From Salinicola tamaricis (lineage in GTDB: Bacteria > Pseudomonadota > Gammaproteobacteria > Pseudomonadales > Halomonadaceae): DNA of 64,000 nt. The position numbers and the translations under genes were made by a program. Location: contig NZ_CP023559.1 of NCBI RefSeq assembly GCF_003006155.1, positions 2,852,001 through 2,916,000 on the forward strand. Reading direction: 5' to 3'. A model generated the notes under the pieces. That model saw nothing but the letters and a program-made list of their open reading frames with translations, had not been told where the DNA came from and did not search any database. Positions 21,070 to 33,436 of this stretch are shown one piece after another; within the stretch, counting starts at the first letter, position 1; each line of letters begins with the position of its first letter.

Positions 21070-22038
21070 TCAGCGGCGCTTCACGCCGGGCAGCACGCAG
21101 AGCATCTCGAACAGCAGGTTGGCGGCGACCACCGCGGTCTGGCCGTGGGCATCGTAGGGCGGCGAGACCTCGACCAGGTCGCAGCCGACCAGATCCAGGC
21201 CGTGACAGCCGCGGATGATCTCCAGCGCCTGGGGGATGGTAAGCCCGCCGATCTCGACGGTGCCGGTGCCCGGGGCGTAGGCGGGGTCGAGGCTGTCGAT
21301 GTCGAAGCTCAGATAGACCGGCCCGCCGCCGACCTTGTCGCGAATCTCCGCCATCAGCGGCGTCAGGCTCTGGTGCCAGCACGCCTCCGCCGGCACCACT
21401 CTGAAGCCCTGGTCGCGGCCCCAGTCGAACTCGTCGGCGGCGTAGCCGGTGCCGCGCAGGCCGATCTGCGCCACCCTCTGGGTATCCAGCAGCCCCTCTT
21501 CCACGGCACGGCGGAAGGGGGTGCCGTGGGCGATCTGCTCGCCGAACATCTGGTCGTTGATGTCGGCATGGGCATCGACGTGGATCAGCCCCACCGGGCC
21601 GTGCTTGGCGGCCATGGCGCGCAGGATCGGCAGGGCGATGGTGTGATCGCCGCCCAGGGTCAGCGGGATGACGTCGTGGCCGAGCATTTCGTGGTAGAAG
21701 CGCTCGATGATGCCGACGCTCTTCTTGAGATCGAAGGTATTGATCGGGACGTCGCCGATATCCGCCACCTGCAGGCTCTCGAAGGGCGCAGCGCGGGTCG
21801 CCATGTTGAACGGCCGCAGCATGCGCGACTCGTCACGGATCTGGCGCGGCCCGAAACGGGTGCCGGGGCGGTTGGAGGTGCCGATATCCAGCGGGATACC
21901 GACGAAGCAGGCGTCGAGCCCGGCGGCGCTGTGCTGGGTCGGCAGGCGCATCATGGTCGCCGGGCCGCCGAAGCGGGGCATCTCGTTACCGCCCAGCGGC
22001 TGGTTGAGCGGGGCGCGATCCGTAGGCTGGTGGGACAT
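21070..22038 (-). CDS. gbuA: Guanidinobutyrase (ureohydrolase family)
   Basis: 322 residues. Mn-binding motifs of arginase/agmatinase enzymes are LGGDHTIALPI, HVDAHADIND and SFDIDSLDPAYAPGTGT. The N-terminal block LNQPLGGNEMPRFGG and the end LFEMLCVLPGVKRR closely resemble P. aeruginosa GbuA as I remember it, more so than agmatinase SpeB. The reaction is 4-guanidinobutanoate + H2O to GABA + urea. It is first in the operon, with CAGGAGACGGT before the ATG and a sigma-54 promoter about 45 bp upstream. Confidence 0.9.
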   Translation of the reverse strand: MSHQPTDRAPLNQPLGGNEMPRFGGPATMMRLPTQHSAAGLDACFVGIPLDIGTSNRPGTRFGPRQIRDESRMLRPFNMATRAAPFESLQVADIGDVPINTFDLKKSVGIIERFYHEMLGHDVIPLTLGGDHTIALPILRAMAAKHGPVGLIHVDAHADINDQMFGEQIAHGTPFRRAVEEGLLDTQRVAQIGLRGTGYAADEFDWGRDQGFRVVPAEACWHQSLTPLMAEIRDKVGGGPVYLSFDIDSLDPAYAPGTGTVEIGGLTIPQALEIIRGCHGLDLVGCDLVEVSPPYDAHGQTAVVAANLLFEMLCVLPGVKRR

Positions 22039-22080
22039 ACCGTCTCCTGAATTGTGATTGTCTAAGGGTCACTTATCACC

Positions 22081-22098
22081 ACGCATAAAGCATGCCAA
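22081..22098 (-). promoter_or_regulatory. Sigma-54 promoter of the gbuA operon
   Basis: Minus-strand TTGGCATGCTTTATGCGT has GG at 22096-22095 and GC at 22084-22083. That is the exact 12-base offset of the -24/-12 consensus (TGGCACG-N4-TTGC). The transcript would start near 22070, leaving a leader of about 32 nt. The activator gene lies divergently just upstream. Candidate activator sites are the related TTGTACCG / TTGTATCG repeats at about 22133-22157 and the inverted repeat TTGAT-N10-ATCAA at about 22170-22190. Confidence 0.8.
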
Positions 22099-22217
22099 CC
22101 GTAACCCATTGATTCTACGAACCTGTCGACCTGTTGTACCGTACGTTTTTGTATCGATGACTTGCAGCTTTTGATTTAAATACGTATCAATGATGCAAAA
22201 GCGAATCGGAGATGCCG

Positions 22218-23627
<1,410 letters not shown>

Positions 23628-23651
<24 letters not shown>

Positions 23652-24758
23652 CGGGCGATCAGCCGCGGGTTGCCGTAGCCCCAGCGCTCCGCTTCGCTGG
23701 GGGCGTCCGGGGCCTCGTCGTCGTGCAGCCACTCGCGCCAGCTGGCGACCAGCAGGGCCATCAGCACCGGGCCACGAACAGCCCCACCAGCCCCTGGTCT
23801 TCACGCCGCCGACCAGACCGAAGAAGGTGGGCAGGAAGGGCAGCTTGATCGGCCCGCCGACCAGCCGCGGGCGCAGCGTCTTGTCGACGATGAACAGCTC
23901 GATTGCCCCCCACAGGAACAGCCCGATGCCGTTGGGCAGATGCCCGGTGGCGATAAGGTAGAGCGAGACCAGGGTGAAGGTGAGCGGGGCGCCGCCGGGG
24001 ACCAGCGCCATGAAGGCGGTGATCACACCGAGCACCACCGGCGACTGCACCCCGGCGATCCAGTAGGCGGTACCCAGCACCACCCCCTCGCCGAGGGCGA
24101 TCAGACCCATGCCGACCACGGTCGAGCTGATGGTCGCCGGCACCACCCGCGAGAAGCGCTGCCAGCGCGCCGGCAGGATGCGCTCGCCGACGATATCCAG
24201 CTGGCGCGCCATGCCCACCCCATCGCGGTAGAGAAAGAACAGCGTGATCAGCATGAACAGCAGGGTGAGCGCGAGATGCACCGCGTTGCTGCCGAGCGCC
24301 AGCACCCAGCGCGAGATATTGCCGATGTGCTCGCCACCCACCAGTTGGAGATAGGACTCCAGCGCGTGGGGCTCGGCCAGATAGGTTTGCCACTGCTCGT
24401 GGACCCAACTGCCGACCCCGGGTAACTGGGCGGCCCAGCCCGGCACCGGGATGCCGTGCTGGTTGGCGGCCAGCAGCCAGCCGATCCAGCCCTTGAGCTC
24501 CTGGAAGGCGTAGGTACAGGCCATCACGATGGGGATCACCAGACACAGGATGATCAGCACCAAGGCGATGCTCGCGGCCAGGGTGCGGCGCTGACCGCAG
24601 CGCGCCAGCAGCCAGCGGTAGAGCGGCCAGCTGGCGACACAGATGATCAGCGCGGCGAGCACCGGAATCAGGAAGTCGATGAAGAAGTAGACGCCGGCGA
24701 TCAGCACCAGCACCAGCAGCCAGCGGGCGACGCTGGAATCGGCAAAGATAGGAGCCAT
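23628..24758 (-). CDS. AI-2E family transporter/permease (frameshift near the end)
   Basis: The start at 24758 (MAPIFADSSVARWLLVLVLIAG) follows an in-frame but unconvincing upstream extension. About eight helices are present with the family features QELKGWIGWLLAAN, LITLFFLYRDG and the C-terminal PGGAPLTFTLVSLY...LRPRLVGGPIKLP. The reading breaks at about 23780, after TFFGLVGGVKT. The proper continuation (LMALLVASWREWLHDDEAP) is in another frame. It converges with, and overlaps, the sigma-54 activator, so both 3' ends are uncertain. Transport specificity is unknown. Confidence 0.85.
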
Positions 24759-24897
24759 GGATCTCCCTGATGGCAAGCGTGGAGGGCGACTCATCATACC
24801 CCAGCTCGGCGCGCTGGCGTCGAGTCCCGAGCGCACTGGCGCGGTCTCGGGCGCATCTCGGTGGAATGAGGCCGCCGGGGACGGGACGGCGACCACG

Positions 24898-24926
24898 AAA
24901 AAGGCCTCTCCGAGGAGAGGCCTTGG
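24898..24926 (-). terminator. Intrinsic terminator of the yajC-secD-secF operon
   Basis: On the minus strand AAGGCCTCTC-CTC-GGAGAGGCC is followed by TTTTT, a strong rho-independent terminator 25 bp after the secF stop. Confidence 0.93.
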
Positions 24927-24950
24927 GTCCAGCAGCGGTCTCGGCGCGGC

Positions 24951-25859
24951 TCAGGGCAGCTCTTCTTCGCCTTCGACGTTCTCCTTCTTCGCCGGGATCA
25001 GGTCCTGGCGTTCCAGCTTGAACACCAGCAGCGCTGCGGCGACATAGACCGAAGAGAAGGTACCGGCGACGATCCCCAGGATCAGCGAGATCGAGAAGTT
25101 GTGGATCATGTCACCGCCGAGGAAGAACAGCGCGAACAGCACCAGCAAGGTGGTGCCCGAGGTCGCCAGGGTACGGGACAGGGTCTGGTTGATCGCTTCG
25201 TTGAAGATCTGCGCCATGTCGTCGCTGCGCGAGAGGCGGATGTTCTCGCGGATACGGTCGTAGACGATGATGGTGTCGTTCAGCGAGTAGCCGATGACCG
25301 CCATGATCCCGGCCAGCACGGTGAGATCGAACTCCCACTGGAACAGCGCGAACAGCCCCAGCACGATCACCACGTCGTGGGCCAGCGAGATCAGCGCGCA
25401 CAGGGCGAACTTGTACTGGAAGCGGAAGGCGACGTAGACCGCGACGCCGGCCATGGCCACCAGCATGCCCAGACCGCTCTGGTCACGCAGCTGGTCGCCG
25501 ACCTGGGCGCCGACGAACTCGGCCCGGACCAGCTCGATCGAAGCGCCGTTGGCGTCGAGCGCGGCGACCACCTGATTGCCGACATCGTTGTTGAAGGTCT
25601 GCTGCAGGCGCACCAGCACTTCGTTGGCGGCGCCGAAGGTCTGCACCTGGAAGTTCTCGAAGCCGTGGCTGGCGAGCAGGGCGCGCACGTCATCCAGCGA
25701 GGGCGCAGCGGCGTAGTGCAGCTCGACCACGGTGCCGCCGGTGAAATCCAGACCCAGATTGAGGTTGAGCAGCACGAGGGCACCGACCGAGACGATCGTC
25801 AGCACGATCGAGACGATAAAGGCGATGCGGCGTTTGCCCATGAAATCGAATTGGCGCAT
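24951..25859 (-). CDS. secF: Protein translocase subunit SecF
   Basis: 302 residues, normal size. The SecF signature DFTGGTVVELHY is followed by a periplasmic P1-like domain and five more helices (FALCALISLAHDVVIVLGLF; VIGYSLNDTIIVYDRIREN). With SecD it uses the proton motive force to pull exported proteins through SecYEG. It starts 12 bp after secD and is intact. Confidence 0.96.
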   Translation of the reverse strand: MRQFDFMGKRRIAFIVSIVLTIVSVGALVLLNLNLGLDFTGGTVVELHYAAAPSLDDVRALLASHGFENFQVQTFGAANEVLVRLQQTFNNDVGNQVVAALDANGASIELVRAEFVGAQVGDQLRDQSGLGMLVAMAGVAVYVAFRFQYKFALCALISLAHDVVIVLGLFALFQWEFDLTVLAGIMAVIGYSLNDTIIVYDRIRENIRLSRSDDMAQIFNEAINQTLSRTLATSGTTLLVLFALFFLGGDMIHNFSISLILGIVAGTFSSVYVAAALLVFKLERQDLIPAKKENVEGEEELP

Positions 25860-25871
25860 GGCTCGCGTCTC

Positions 25872-27715
25872 CTAGATCCAGAGTTTCTTCAACGGCTTGC
25901 CGCCGATGGAGAGGTTGACGAGGGCACGCGACACCATGATGCCGGTGAACATCGAGGTCAGGATGCCGATCGACAGCGTCACCGCGAAGCCCTTGACCGG
26001 GCCGGTGCCGATGGAGAACAGCACCACCGCCACCAGCAGCGTGGTCAGGTTGGCGTCGACGATCGAGGTGAAGGCGCGCCCATAGCCGGCGTGAATCGCT
26101 TGCTGTGCCGGTGTCTTGCGCCTGAGCTCCTCGCGTATGCGCTCGTAGATCAGCACGTTGGCATCCACCGCCATCCCCAGGGTGAGCACGATACCGGCAA
26201 TGCCGGGCAGCGTGAGGGTGGCGCCCAGCAGCGACATGATCGCGATCAGCAGGGTGAGGTTGACCGCCAGGGCGGCGTTGGCGATGACGCCGAACGCCTT
26301 GTAGCGGATCAGCATGAACGCCACCACCAGCAGCCCGCCGACGATCACCGAGAAGATCCCGCGCTGGATGTTCTGTGCGCCCAGGCTCGGCCCGATGGTG
26401 CTCTCCTGCACGAAGTAGATCGGCGCGGCGAGCGAGCCGGAACGCAGCAGCAGGGCCAGCTCACGCGCTTCGGTCGGGGAGTCCAGACCGGTGATGCGGA
26501 AGCGGTTGCTCAGCGCGCTCTGGATGGTCGCCAGGCTGATGATGCTGCGCTCGGTGGAGGGGATGTGCTCCACCACCGGCTTGCCATCCTTCATCACCGT
26601 GCGCGTGTCGGTCTTGTGCTCGATATAGAGCACCGCCATGCTGCGGCCGATGTTGGTGCGTGTGGCCTGATTCATCAGCGAACCGCCGGTGCCGTCCAGG
26701 TTGATGTTGACCTGGGGGCGGCCGTTCTGGTCGAAGCCCTGGCTGGCGCTGGAAACGCGGTCACCGGTGATGATCACGTCACGCGACAGGGTCGCGGTGC
26801 GCTGCGGGTTGTTGCGGAACGGGAAGGTCTCGGTCTCGGAAGCCGGCGCATCCGGGCGCGCCTCGAGGCGGAACTCCAGGTTGGCGGTGGCGCCGACGAT
26901 ACGCTTGGCCTCGGCGGTGTCCTGCACCCCTGGCAGCTCGACCACGATACGGTTGGGCCCCTGGCGCTGGACCAGCGGCTCGGAGACGCCCAGCTCGTTG
27001 ACACGGTTGCGGATCGTGGTCAGGTTCTGCTCGACGGCGTAGTCCTGAATGTCCTTGACTGCTCGGTGAGCGACATGTCGAGAAAGGCGCGGCGGCCCTC
27101 TTCGCGGCTCTGCAGCTGGAACTCGCGGAAGCTCTGCCGGATCTGGTCGCGGGCGGCGTTGCGATCCTCGACGTTGGCGAACTCGAGATGCAGGGCGTTG
27201 CCGTCGATCTCGGTGCCGCGGTAGCGGATGTGCTGGTCGCGCAGGTCGGCGCGGATGGCGCTGGCAGTGGCTTCCAGACGCTGCTTGACTGCGGCCTGCA
27301 TGTCCACTTCGAGCAGGAAGTGCACGCCGCCGCGCAGGTCTAGGCCGAGTTTCATCGGGGTCGCGCCCAGGCTGGTCAGCCACTCGGGGGTGGAGTCGGC
27401 CAGGTTGAGCGCCACGGTGTAGTTGTCGTCGAGCGCCTTGTCGATCGCGTCGCGCGCGGGTAACTGCTGTTCGGCGTTGTCGAGACGAATGAGGGCGGTC
27501 GAGTTGCCGGTCATGCTGGCCGACTTGACCGCGATGCCGTCGTCGGCGAGAACTTGGGTCACACGCTCTAGCTGCTGGCTGTCCAGGGTGCCATTGGTCG
27601 TGCTGATCTGAACGGCGGGGTCCTGCGGATAAAGATTGGGTAACGCGTAGATGACACCGACGACGAAGACGATGAGTATCAGCAGATACTTCCACAGGGG
27701 GTAACGATTGAGCAT
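25872..27715 (-). CDS. secD: Protein translocase subunit SecD (one frameshift)
   Basis: The start at 27715 gives MLNRYPLWKYLLILIVFVVG. The SecD motif KLGLDLRGGVHFLLEVD is near residue 125. The frame breaks at about 27058 (SLTEQ then AVKDIQDYAVEQNL). The second part carries the periplasmic P1 domain and the membrane core (LTLGMAVDANVLIYERIREE), ending GGKPLKKLWI. Rejoined it has about 614 residues, normal for SecD. It is the middle gene of yajC-secD-secF. Confidence 0.95.
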
Positions 27716-27819
27716 GGAAGCCCTGTCCTTTCATTCAATGACGATCGGGGGGATCGTCGTGCGAAGACTGTCGCGGAAATGAGGCGAGCCACCGGCGACG
27801 ATGCCGGTGGCCCGAAGGA

Positions 27820-28152
27820 TTACAGCGACTTCAGGGTACCCTTGGGCAGCACGGAGGCCACGGCGCTCTTCTGCACGTTGACCACGGTGCCTTCGGCGAT
27901 TTCCATGCTGATGAAGTCGTCGGTCACCTCGGTGATGCGGCCCATCAGCCCGCCGCCGATGACGATTTCGTCACCTTTGGAGAGGTTGGAGATCAACTGC
28001 TTGTGCTGCTTGGCACGCTTGGACTGCGGGCGCCACAGCAGGAAATAGAAGATCAGCACGAAGCCGACCAGCATGATGATCTGGGCAATGCCACCACCGC
28101 CAGGTGCGGCTGCATCCTGGGCGTGGGCCGCAGGGATGAAAAAGTCCAGCAT
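27820..28152 (-). CDS. yajC: Sec translocon accessory protein YajC
   Basis: 110 residues from the ATG at 28152. One transmembrane helix (IIMLVGFVLIFYFLLWRPQSKR) is followed by the YajC cytoplasmic domain (LSKGDEIVIGGGLMGRITEV). It binds SecDF. The upstream in-frame extension to 28248 lacks family similarity. It lies between tgt and secD as usual. Confidence 0.95.
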   Translation of the reverse strand: MLDFFIPAAHAQDAAAPGGGGIAQIIMLVGFVLIFYFLLWRPQSKRAKQHKQLISNLSKGDEIVIGGGLMGRITEVTDDFISMEIAEGTVVNVQKSAVASVLPKGTLKSL

Positions 28153-28266
28153 GGATGGTTCTCCGAAGTTGCGCGATGGAAGTCGCGAGAGTTGCGATGT
28201 GAACGGGTGATACGTTACGAGACTTATCCGGCCCGCCGGCGTCGCCACCGGCCAGCGCGTCTCTTG

Positions 28267-29481
<1,215 letters not shown>

Positions 29482-29575
29482 CTATCTCTCTACGCTCGGC
29501 GACCTGGCTATCTCGCTAGCGATCGGCTCTCTCTTGCTCAGGTCGCCGGCGCTTGCGCGATGCGTGCCCGGACGA

Positions 29576-30609
29576 TCACGCGTCGCGGCGCGTGAGGAAC
29601 ATGGCATCGCCATAGCTGAAGAAGCGGTACTCCGCTTCCACGCGGCGGCATAGGCGCGCATCACGCTTTCATAGCCGGCAAAGGCGGAGACCAGCATCAA
29701 TAGCGTCGACTCCGGCAGGTGGAAGTTGGTGACCAGAGCATCCACGCAGCGCCAGCGATAGCCGGGATAGATGAAGATGTCGGTCTCGCCGCGGTAGGGC
29801 GCCAGGCGGCCATCTTCCTGGCTGGCGCTCTCCAGGCAGCGCACGCTGGTGGTGCCGATGGCGACGACACGCTTGCCTGCCTCCCGCGCTCGGTTGACGC
29901 TGGCGCAGACCTGCTCGTCGACCTCCAGCCACTCGCTGTGCATATGGTGCTCGCGGATATCGTCGACGCGTACCGGCTGAAAGGTACCGGCCCCCACGTG
30001 CAGGGTGACGAAGGCGATCTCGACCCCCTTGGCCCGCAGCGCCGCCATCATCGCCTCGTCGAAGTGCAGGCCGGCGGTGGGCGCGGCGACCGCGCCTTCG
30101 CGGCGGGCGTAGACGGTCTGATAGCGCTCACGATCGGCGAGTTCGTCCTCGCGGGTGATATAGGGTGGCAGCGGCATATGGCCGTGCTGTTCGAGCAGTG
30201 CGATCAGCGGCGTCTCGCCGAGGAAACGCAGCTCGAACAGGGCGTCCTGCCGGCCTTCGACCACAGCGTGGATGCCGCCTTCGAAGATCAGCTCGGTGCC
30301 CGGCTTCGGCGACTTGCTGGCGCGCAGATGGGCCAGGCCGCGATGGGCATCCAGCGGACGCTCCAGCAGCATCTCCACCTTACCGCCACTCGCCTTCTGG
30401 CCGAACAGGCGTGCCGGGATCACCCGCGTGTCGTTGAACACCACCACGTCGCCGGGTTCGAGATGTCCGAGCAGATCGGGGAAGCGTTCATGCGCCAGCG
30501 CCCCGGAAGGGCCATCGACGCACAGCAGGCGGCAATCGGTGCGCTGCTCGGAAGGGTAGCGAGCGATCAACTCGTCGGGGAGATCGAAATGGAAGTCGGC
30601 GCGCTGCAT
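29576..30609 (-). CDS. queA: S-adenosylmethionine:tRNA ribosyltransferase-isomerase QueA (frameshift near the end)
   Basis: It makes epoxyqueuosine on tRNA, the step after Tgt. The start at 30609 gives [19 protein letters not shown] (alternative 30618). Family motifs are [25 protein letters not shown] and [13 protein letters not shown]. At about 29640 the frame slips. The genuine end, [20 protein letters not shown], lies in the neighbouring frame with a stop at 29576. Its gap to tgt (29404-29575) has no gene. Confidence 0.94.
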
Positions 30610-30759
30610 GGCACTCATGAATTGGCGAAAAAGGAATGACATGACCGCAGGCGACCGCGGCCACTCGAAGCGAGCCGCTGACGCGGCATCGGGGGCCGGC
30701 GGGCGACCCACGCGAGGGCGCCATGATAAAGCAGGCGGGGAGCGAAGTCAGCGCAGTGA

Positions 30760-30787
30760 TTGACGCAAAGGCCGGGGTCCGTATAAT
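30760..30787 (+). promoter_or_regulatory. Sigma-70 promoter of tRNA-Leu
   Basis: TTGACG (30760-30765), a 16-bp spacer and a perfect TATAAT (30782-30787), 11 bases before the tRNA 5' end. It reads away from queA. Confidence 0.88.
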
Positions 30788-30798
30788 GCCACTCCGCT

Positions 30799-30885
30799 GC
30801 CGGCGTGGCGGAATTGGTAGACGCAGCGGATTCAAAATCCGCCGCTGGAAACAGTGTGTCGGTTCGAGTCCGACCGCCGGCACCA
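30799..30885 (+). tRNA. tRNA-Leu (anticodon CAA), prophage attachment target
   Basis: 87 nt including encoded CCA. The acceptor stem pairs GCCGGCG with CGCCGGC, the anticodon stem-loop is GCGGA-TTCAAAA-TCCGC giving anticodon CAA, a long class II variable arm follows (GCTGGAAACAGTGT), and the T arm is GTCGG-TTCGAGT-CCGAC. From the anticodon loop to just past CCA the sequence is repeated at 43740-43797, so this gene is the attachment site of the inovirus prophage and stays intact after integration. Confidence 0.97.
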
Positions 30886-30887
30886 TG
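30830..30887. repeat. attL: 58-bp direct repeat overlapping tRNA-Leu 3' part
   Basis: Identical to 43740-43797, from the base before TTCAAAATCC to CACCATG. It covers the anticodon loop through CCA. The integrase gene starts its 3' end 72 bp further on. Integrase arm-type motifs (TGTCAAC) lie at about 30945-30961. Confidence 0.95.
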
Positions 30888-30958
30888 CAAATCAAGCACT
30901 TATAGCGTTTTTCCCCTCCGCCTGATTCCTGCTTTTTTCTCGATGTGTCAACGCAGTG

Positions 30959-31949
30959 TCAACCGATTTTCGGGGCGTATTTGATCGCGTCCGCGAGATG
31001 GTCGGGGGACAGGTGTGCGTAGCGCATTGTCATCGTAATGGTCTGGTGTCCCAGGATCTTTTGCAGCGTTAATACGTCCCCCGCCATTCATCATGAAATG
31101 ACTGGCAAAGGTGTGGCGTAACACGTGCGTTCTCTGCCCCTTGGGGAGCTGAATTCCCGCCTCCTTGATCGCATCCGAAAACGGGTTATAGCCGGTCGTT
31201 GGGAAGACGCGCCCGACCTTGGGGGCGTGTTCGATCAGCGTCTGGTAGAGCCCCGGATTCAGCGGGATGGTGCGGTTACGACCGTTCTTGGTGCCGGTGA
31301 AGGTGACACGACCGTCGCGGAGGTTTTCGGCGCGCAGATACTGGGCTTCCGACCAGCGGGCACCGGTGGCTAGGCAGAGCCGGGTGATCAGGACGGCATC
31401 CTTGTTAGCGCGACGGTCCAGGATCTCAAGCAGCCGGGCTATCTGGTCTTCGGTGAGGTAGCTGAGTTCGGTTTCGTCCAAGCGCAGCGGCTGGAGGCTG
31501 GCAAAGGGGTTGCCCTGGTGCCACTCGCCGAGCTTGGTCAGCTTGTTGAGCACGGCGCGCAGGTGGGCCTGATCGTGGTTGGCGGTGGTGGGCGTGATCC
31601 CTGAAGCCAGGCGCTTTTGCCGGAACCGTGCGGCGTCCATGGCGGTGATGGTGGAGGCTATTGGGTTGCCCATCATGTCGGCGAGGGCGAGCATCTGCGC
31701 GTAGCGACGCTTGCCGTCCTTGAGCGAGACGCCATGGAATTCATACCAGAGGTCGATGAGGTCACGCAGCCGCCGCTTGTCGCGTTTCTTGGGCGAGTAG
31801 TCTTCCCCCGCCGCAGCCTTGCCGAGCGTGAGGGTCATGAAGCGTTGGGCTTCCAGCTTGGTCGGGAACGTCTTGCGTATGCGCCGGTGCCCGCGACCTC
31901 CTGGCTGTATATCGACCTGCCAGCCCCTGGCTGTTTTCTTGATCGCCAT
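30959..31949 (-). CDS. Prophage tyrosine integrase (frameshift near the end)
   Basis: The start at 31949 (MAIKKTARGWQVDIQPGGRG) shares a base with the rep stop (TGATG). It has an N-terminal AP2-like arm-binding domain, a core-binding domain, and catalytic residues in ATGARWSEAQYL (Arg), HVLRHTFASHF (His-x-x-Arg) and, after a one-base break at about 31073, LGHQTITMTMRYAHLSPDH (His and Tyr). Rejoined it has about 330 residues. It lies next to attL in the tRNA gene, as in Pf-type prophages. Confidence 0.93.
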
Positions 31950-33244
31950 CAAGCCGCCTTCCCTAGTAATCGCCTCTCGACGAGACGCTGGGCGATGAGC
32001 TGTCGTAGCTCTCCTGAGCCTATCCCCCGTCGTCGGTAGTAGTTGGCGATATCGTCCCAGGCGCCGCACTGCGTGAGGTAGTGCATGGCTTGCTGCGTGG
32101 TGAAGCCTTGGCGCGCGTAGAGCGAAATCAGGTTGCCGACGACCAGGGCGACGTTGCGTTCATTCCCCAGCCCAGGGGCCTTGCGGGCGCGCTTGTAGAA
32201 GAAGTGGGGTTCGTGGTCGTAGAACCGGGCGTTTTCCTGCAAAAGCTGCCAAGCGCTGTCGATGAGACCGCGGGAGTGGTCCAGGCGGTAGCTCTTGAGG
32301 GCGGTTCGCCAGAGGCCGGTGAGGTGGGGGACAACATCCAGGAAGCGACGAAAGCCGTGGTCCATGTCGAGGCATTCGCCGGTGTCGACGTTGCAGGGTA
32401 TGCCCTGGGCGAACTCACGCAGCACCGACTGGTGAAAGCGCATCTCGACGCGCCAGACATCGCGCTCGGGGTCGTAGTCGGAGACGGTGGGGTCGTCGCT
32501 GGATGCCCGGCCCCAGACGCTTTCCCAGAAGTGGATCTTGTCGCGGGCGTGTGCCTCTTTGGTCTTGTTGTAGATGGCGGATTGGAGGGCACCGGCTGAG
32601 CCGAACAGGTAGCTTTGCCCGTTGGCGTATTGGGTGGCGACTTCGCCGCTGGTGATCTCGAGGTCGCTGATGCCGTTCTTGCGGACAATGCGCTTGGAGC
32701 GGGTCACGAAGCGGTCCATGAAGTCGCTGGGGGGCTGCCAGCCCTGGACGTCCAGCGCGAGGTGCACGGCGCAGCCCATGGGCTCGACGTAGGCGAGGAG
32801 CTGCTTGGCGATGCCATCCATGTAGGCTTGCACGTCGACGGTGGCCCGCTCCTGGATGAAGTGGGGAGAGAGCTCGATTTTCACGTGGGTGCCAATGTTC
32901 TCGACCTTGGTGTGACGGGCGTAGAACAGGACGATGACGCCCAGGTCATTGTTCTGTAGCCGGTAGCGAAAGCCGCTGGTCGAGGTGCCGGCACCGACTA
33001 CCCAGGTGGCGTCGAAGAGGTCGATGGTGGCGCCCCGTCCCTGGTGGTAGACCTCGATGATTTGATCGAACAGGGCCAAGCAGGGCTTGCCTGCGTAGAG
33101 CTGGCGCACGGTGTCGACGCCGGCGTTGAGCAATTTGATGTCGCCGTGGTCACGCTGGCCCTTGGGACTGAAGAACAGATTGCCCTTGGGGTCCATCTCG
33201 CCCCTGGCGAGTGAGTCGAGTGTCGCACGTTCCCATGTCTTCAT
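31949..33244 (-). CDS. Inovirus replication initiation protein (Rep, gpII-like)
   Basis: 431 residues, starting MKTWERATLDSLARGEMDPK. The position beside the integrase and the overall character (FRYRLQNNDLGVIVLFY, HVKIELSPHFI, LALDVQGW, VWRVEMRFHQSVLREF) fit the rolling-circle initiators of Pf-like phages that nick the plus strand and drive ssDNA synthesis. I cannot assign catalytic tyrosines with certainty. A non-coding stretch upstream (33245-33436) may hold the origin. Confidence 0.78.
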   Translation of the reverse strand: MKTWERATLDSLARGEMDPKGNLFFSPKGQRDHGDIKLLNAGVDTVRQLYAGKPCLALFDQIIEVYHQGRGATIDLFDATWVVGAGTSTSGFRYRLQNNDLGVIVLFYARHTKVENIGTHVKIELSPHFIQERATVDVQAYMDGIAKQLLAYVEPMGCAVHLALDVQGWQPPSDFMDRFVTRSKRIVRKNGISDLEITSGEVATQYANGQSYLFGSAGALQSAIYNKTKEAHARDKIHFWESVWGRASSDDPTVSDYDPERDVWRVEMRFHQSVLREFAQGIPCNVDTGECLDMDHGFRRFLDVVPHLTGLWRTALKSYRLDHSRGLIDSAWQLLQENARFYDHEPHFFYKRARKAPGLGNERNVALVVGNLISLYARQGFTTQQAMHYLTQCGAWDDIANYYRRRGIGSGELRQLIAQRLVERRLLGKAA

Positions 33245-33436
33245 TTTTGAAGTGTCCCTTACTGACGTTTAGTGACGTTCTATGAGCGGTTTCTTGGTCA
33301 TTCTGCGAGACGTGCTACAGGGAGGGTCTCGCCCCCTGGCTGGCTTGGGTGGACCGGTTGACTACCGTTGCCCGACGACAGATTCGTCTACCCCCACTCA
33401 CTAGTCGTCGGTCCCCGGCAGTCCGTGTTGCCCCCC
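33245..33436. other. Non-coding gap upstream of rep, candidate phage origin
   Basis: About 190 bp without a gene between rep and traX-like. It contains the direct repeat TGACGTT-N3-TGACGTT (33263-33279), a GC-rich block (CTACAGGGAGGGTCTCGCCC) and an inverted repeat CGACGA...TCGTCG at about 33373-33411. Inovirus replication origins are hairpin-rich gaps next to rep. This is the largest gap in the phage gene block, but the assignment is inference. Confidence 0.4.

Noticed and set aside
27040-27075. Programmed frameshift in secD
   Set aside because: No slippery site with downstream structure is apparent, and similar breaks hit many unrelated genes, so assembly error is simpler.
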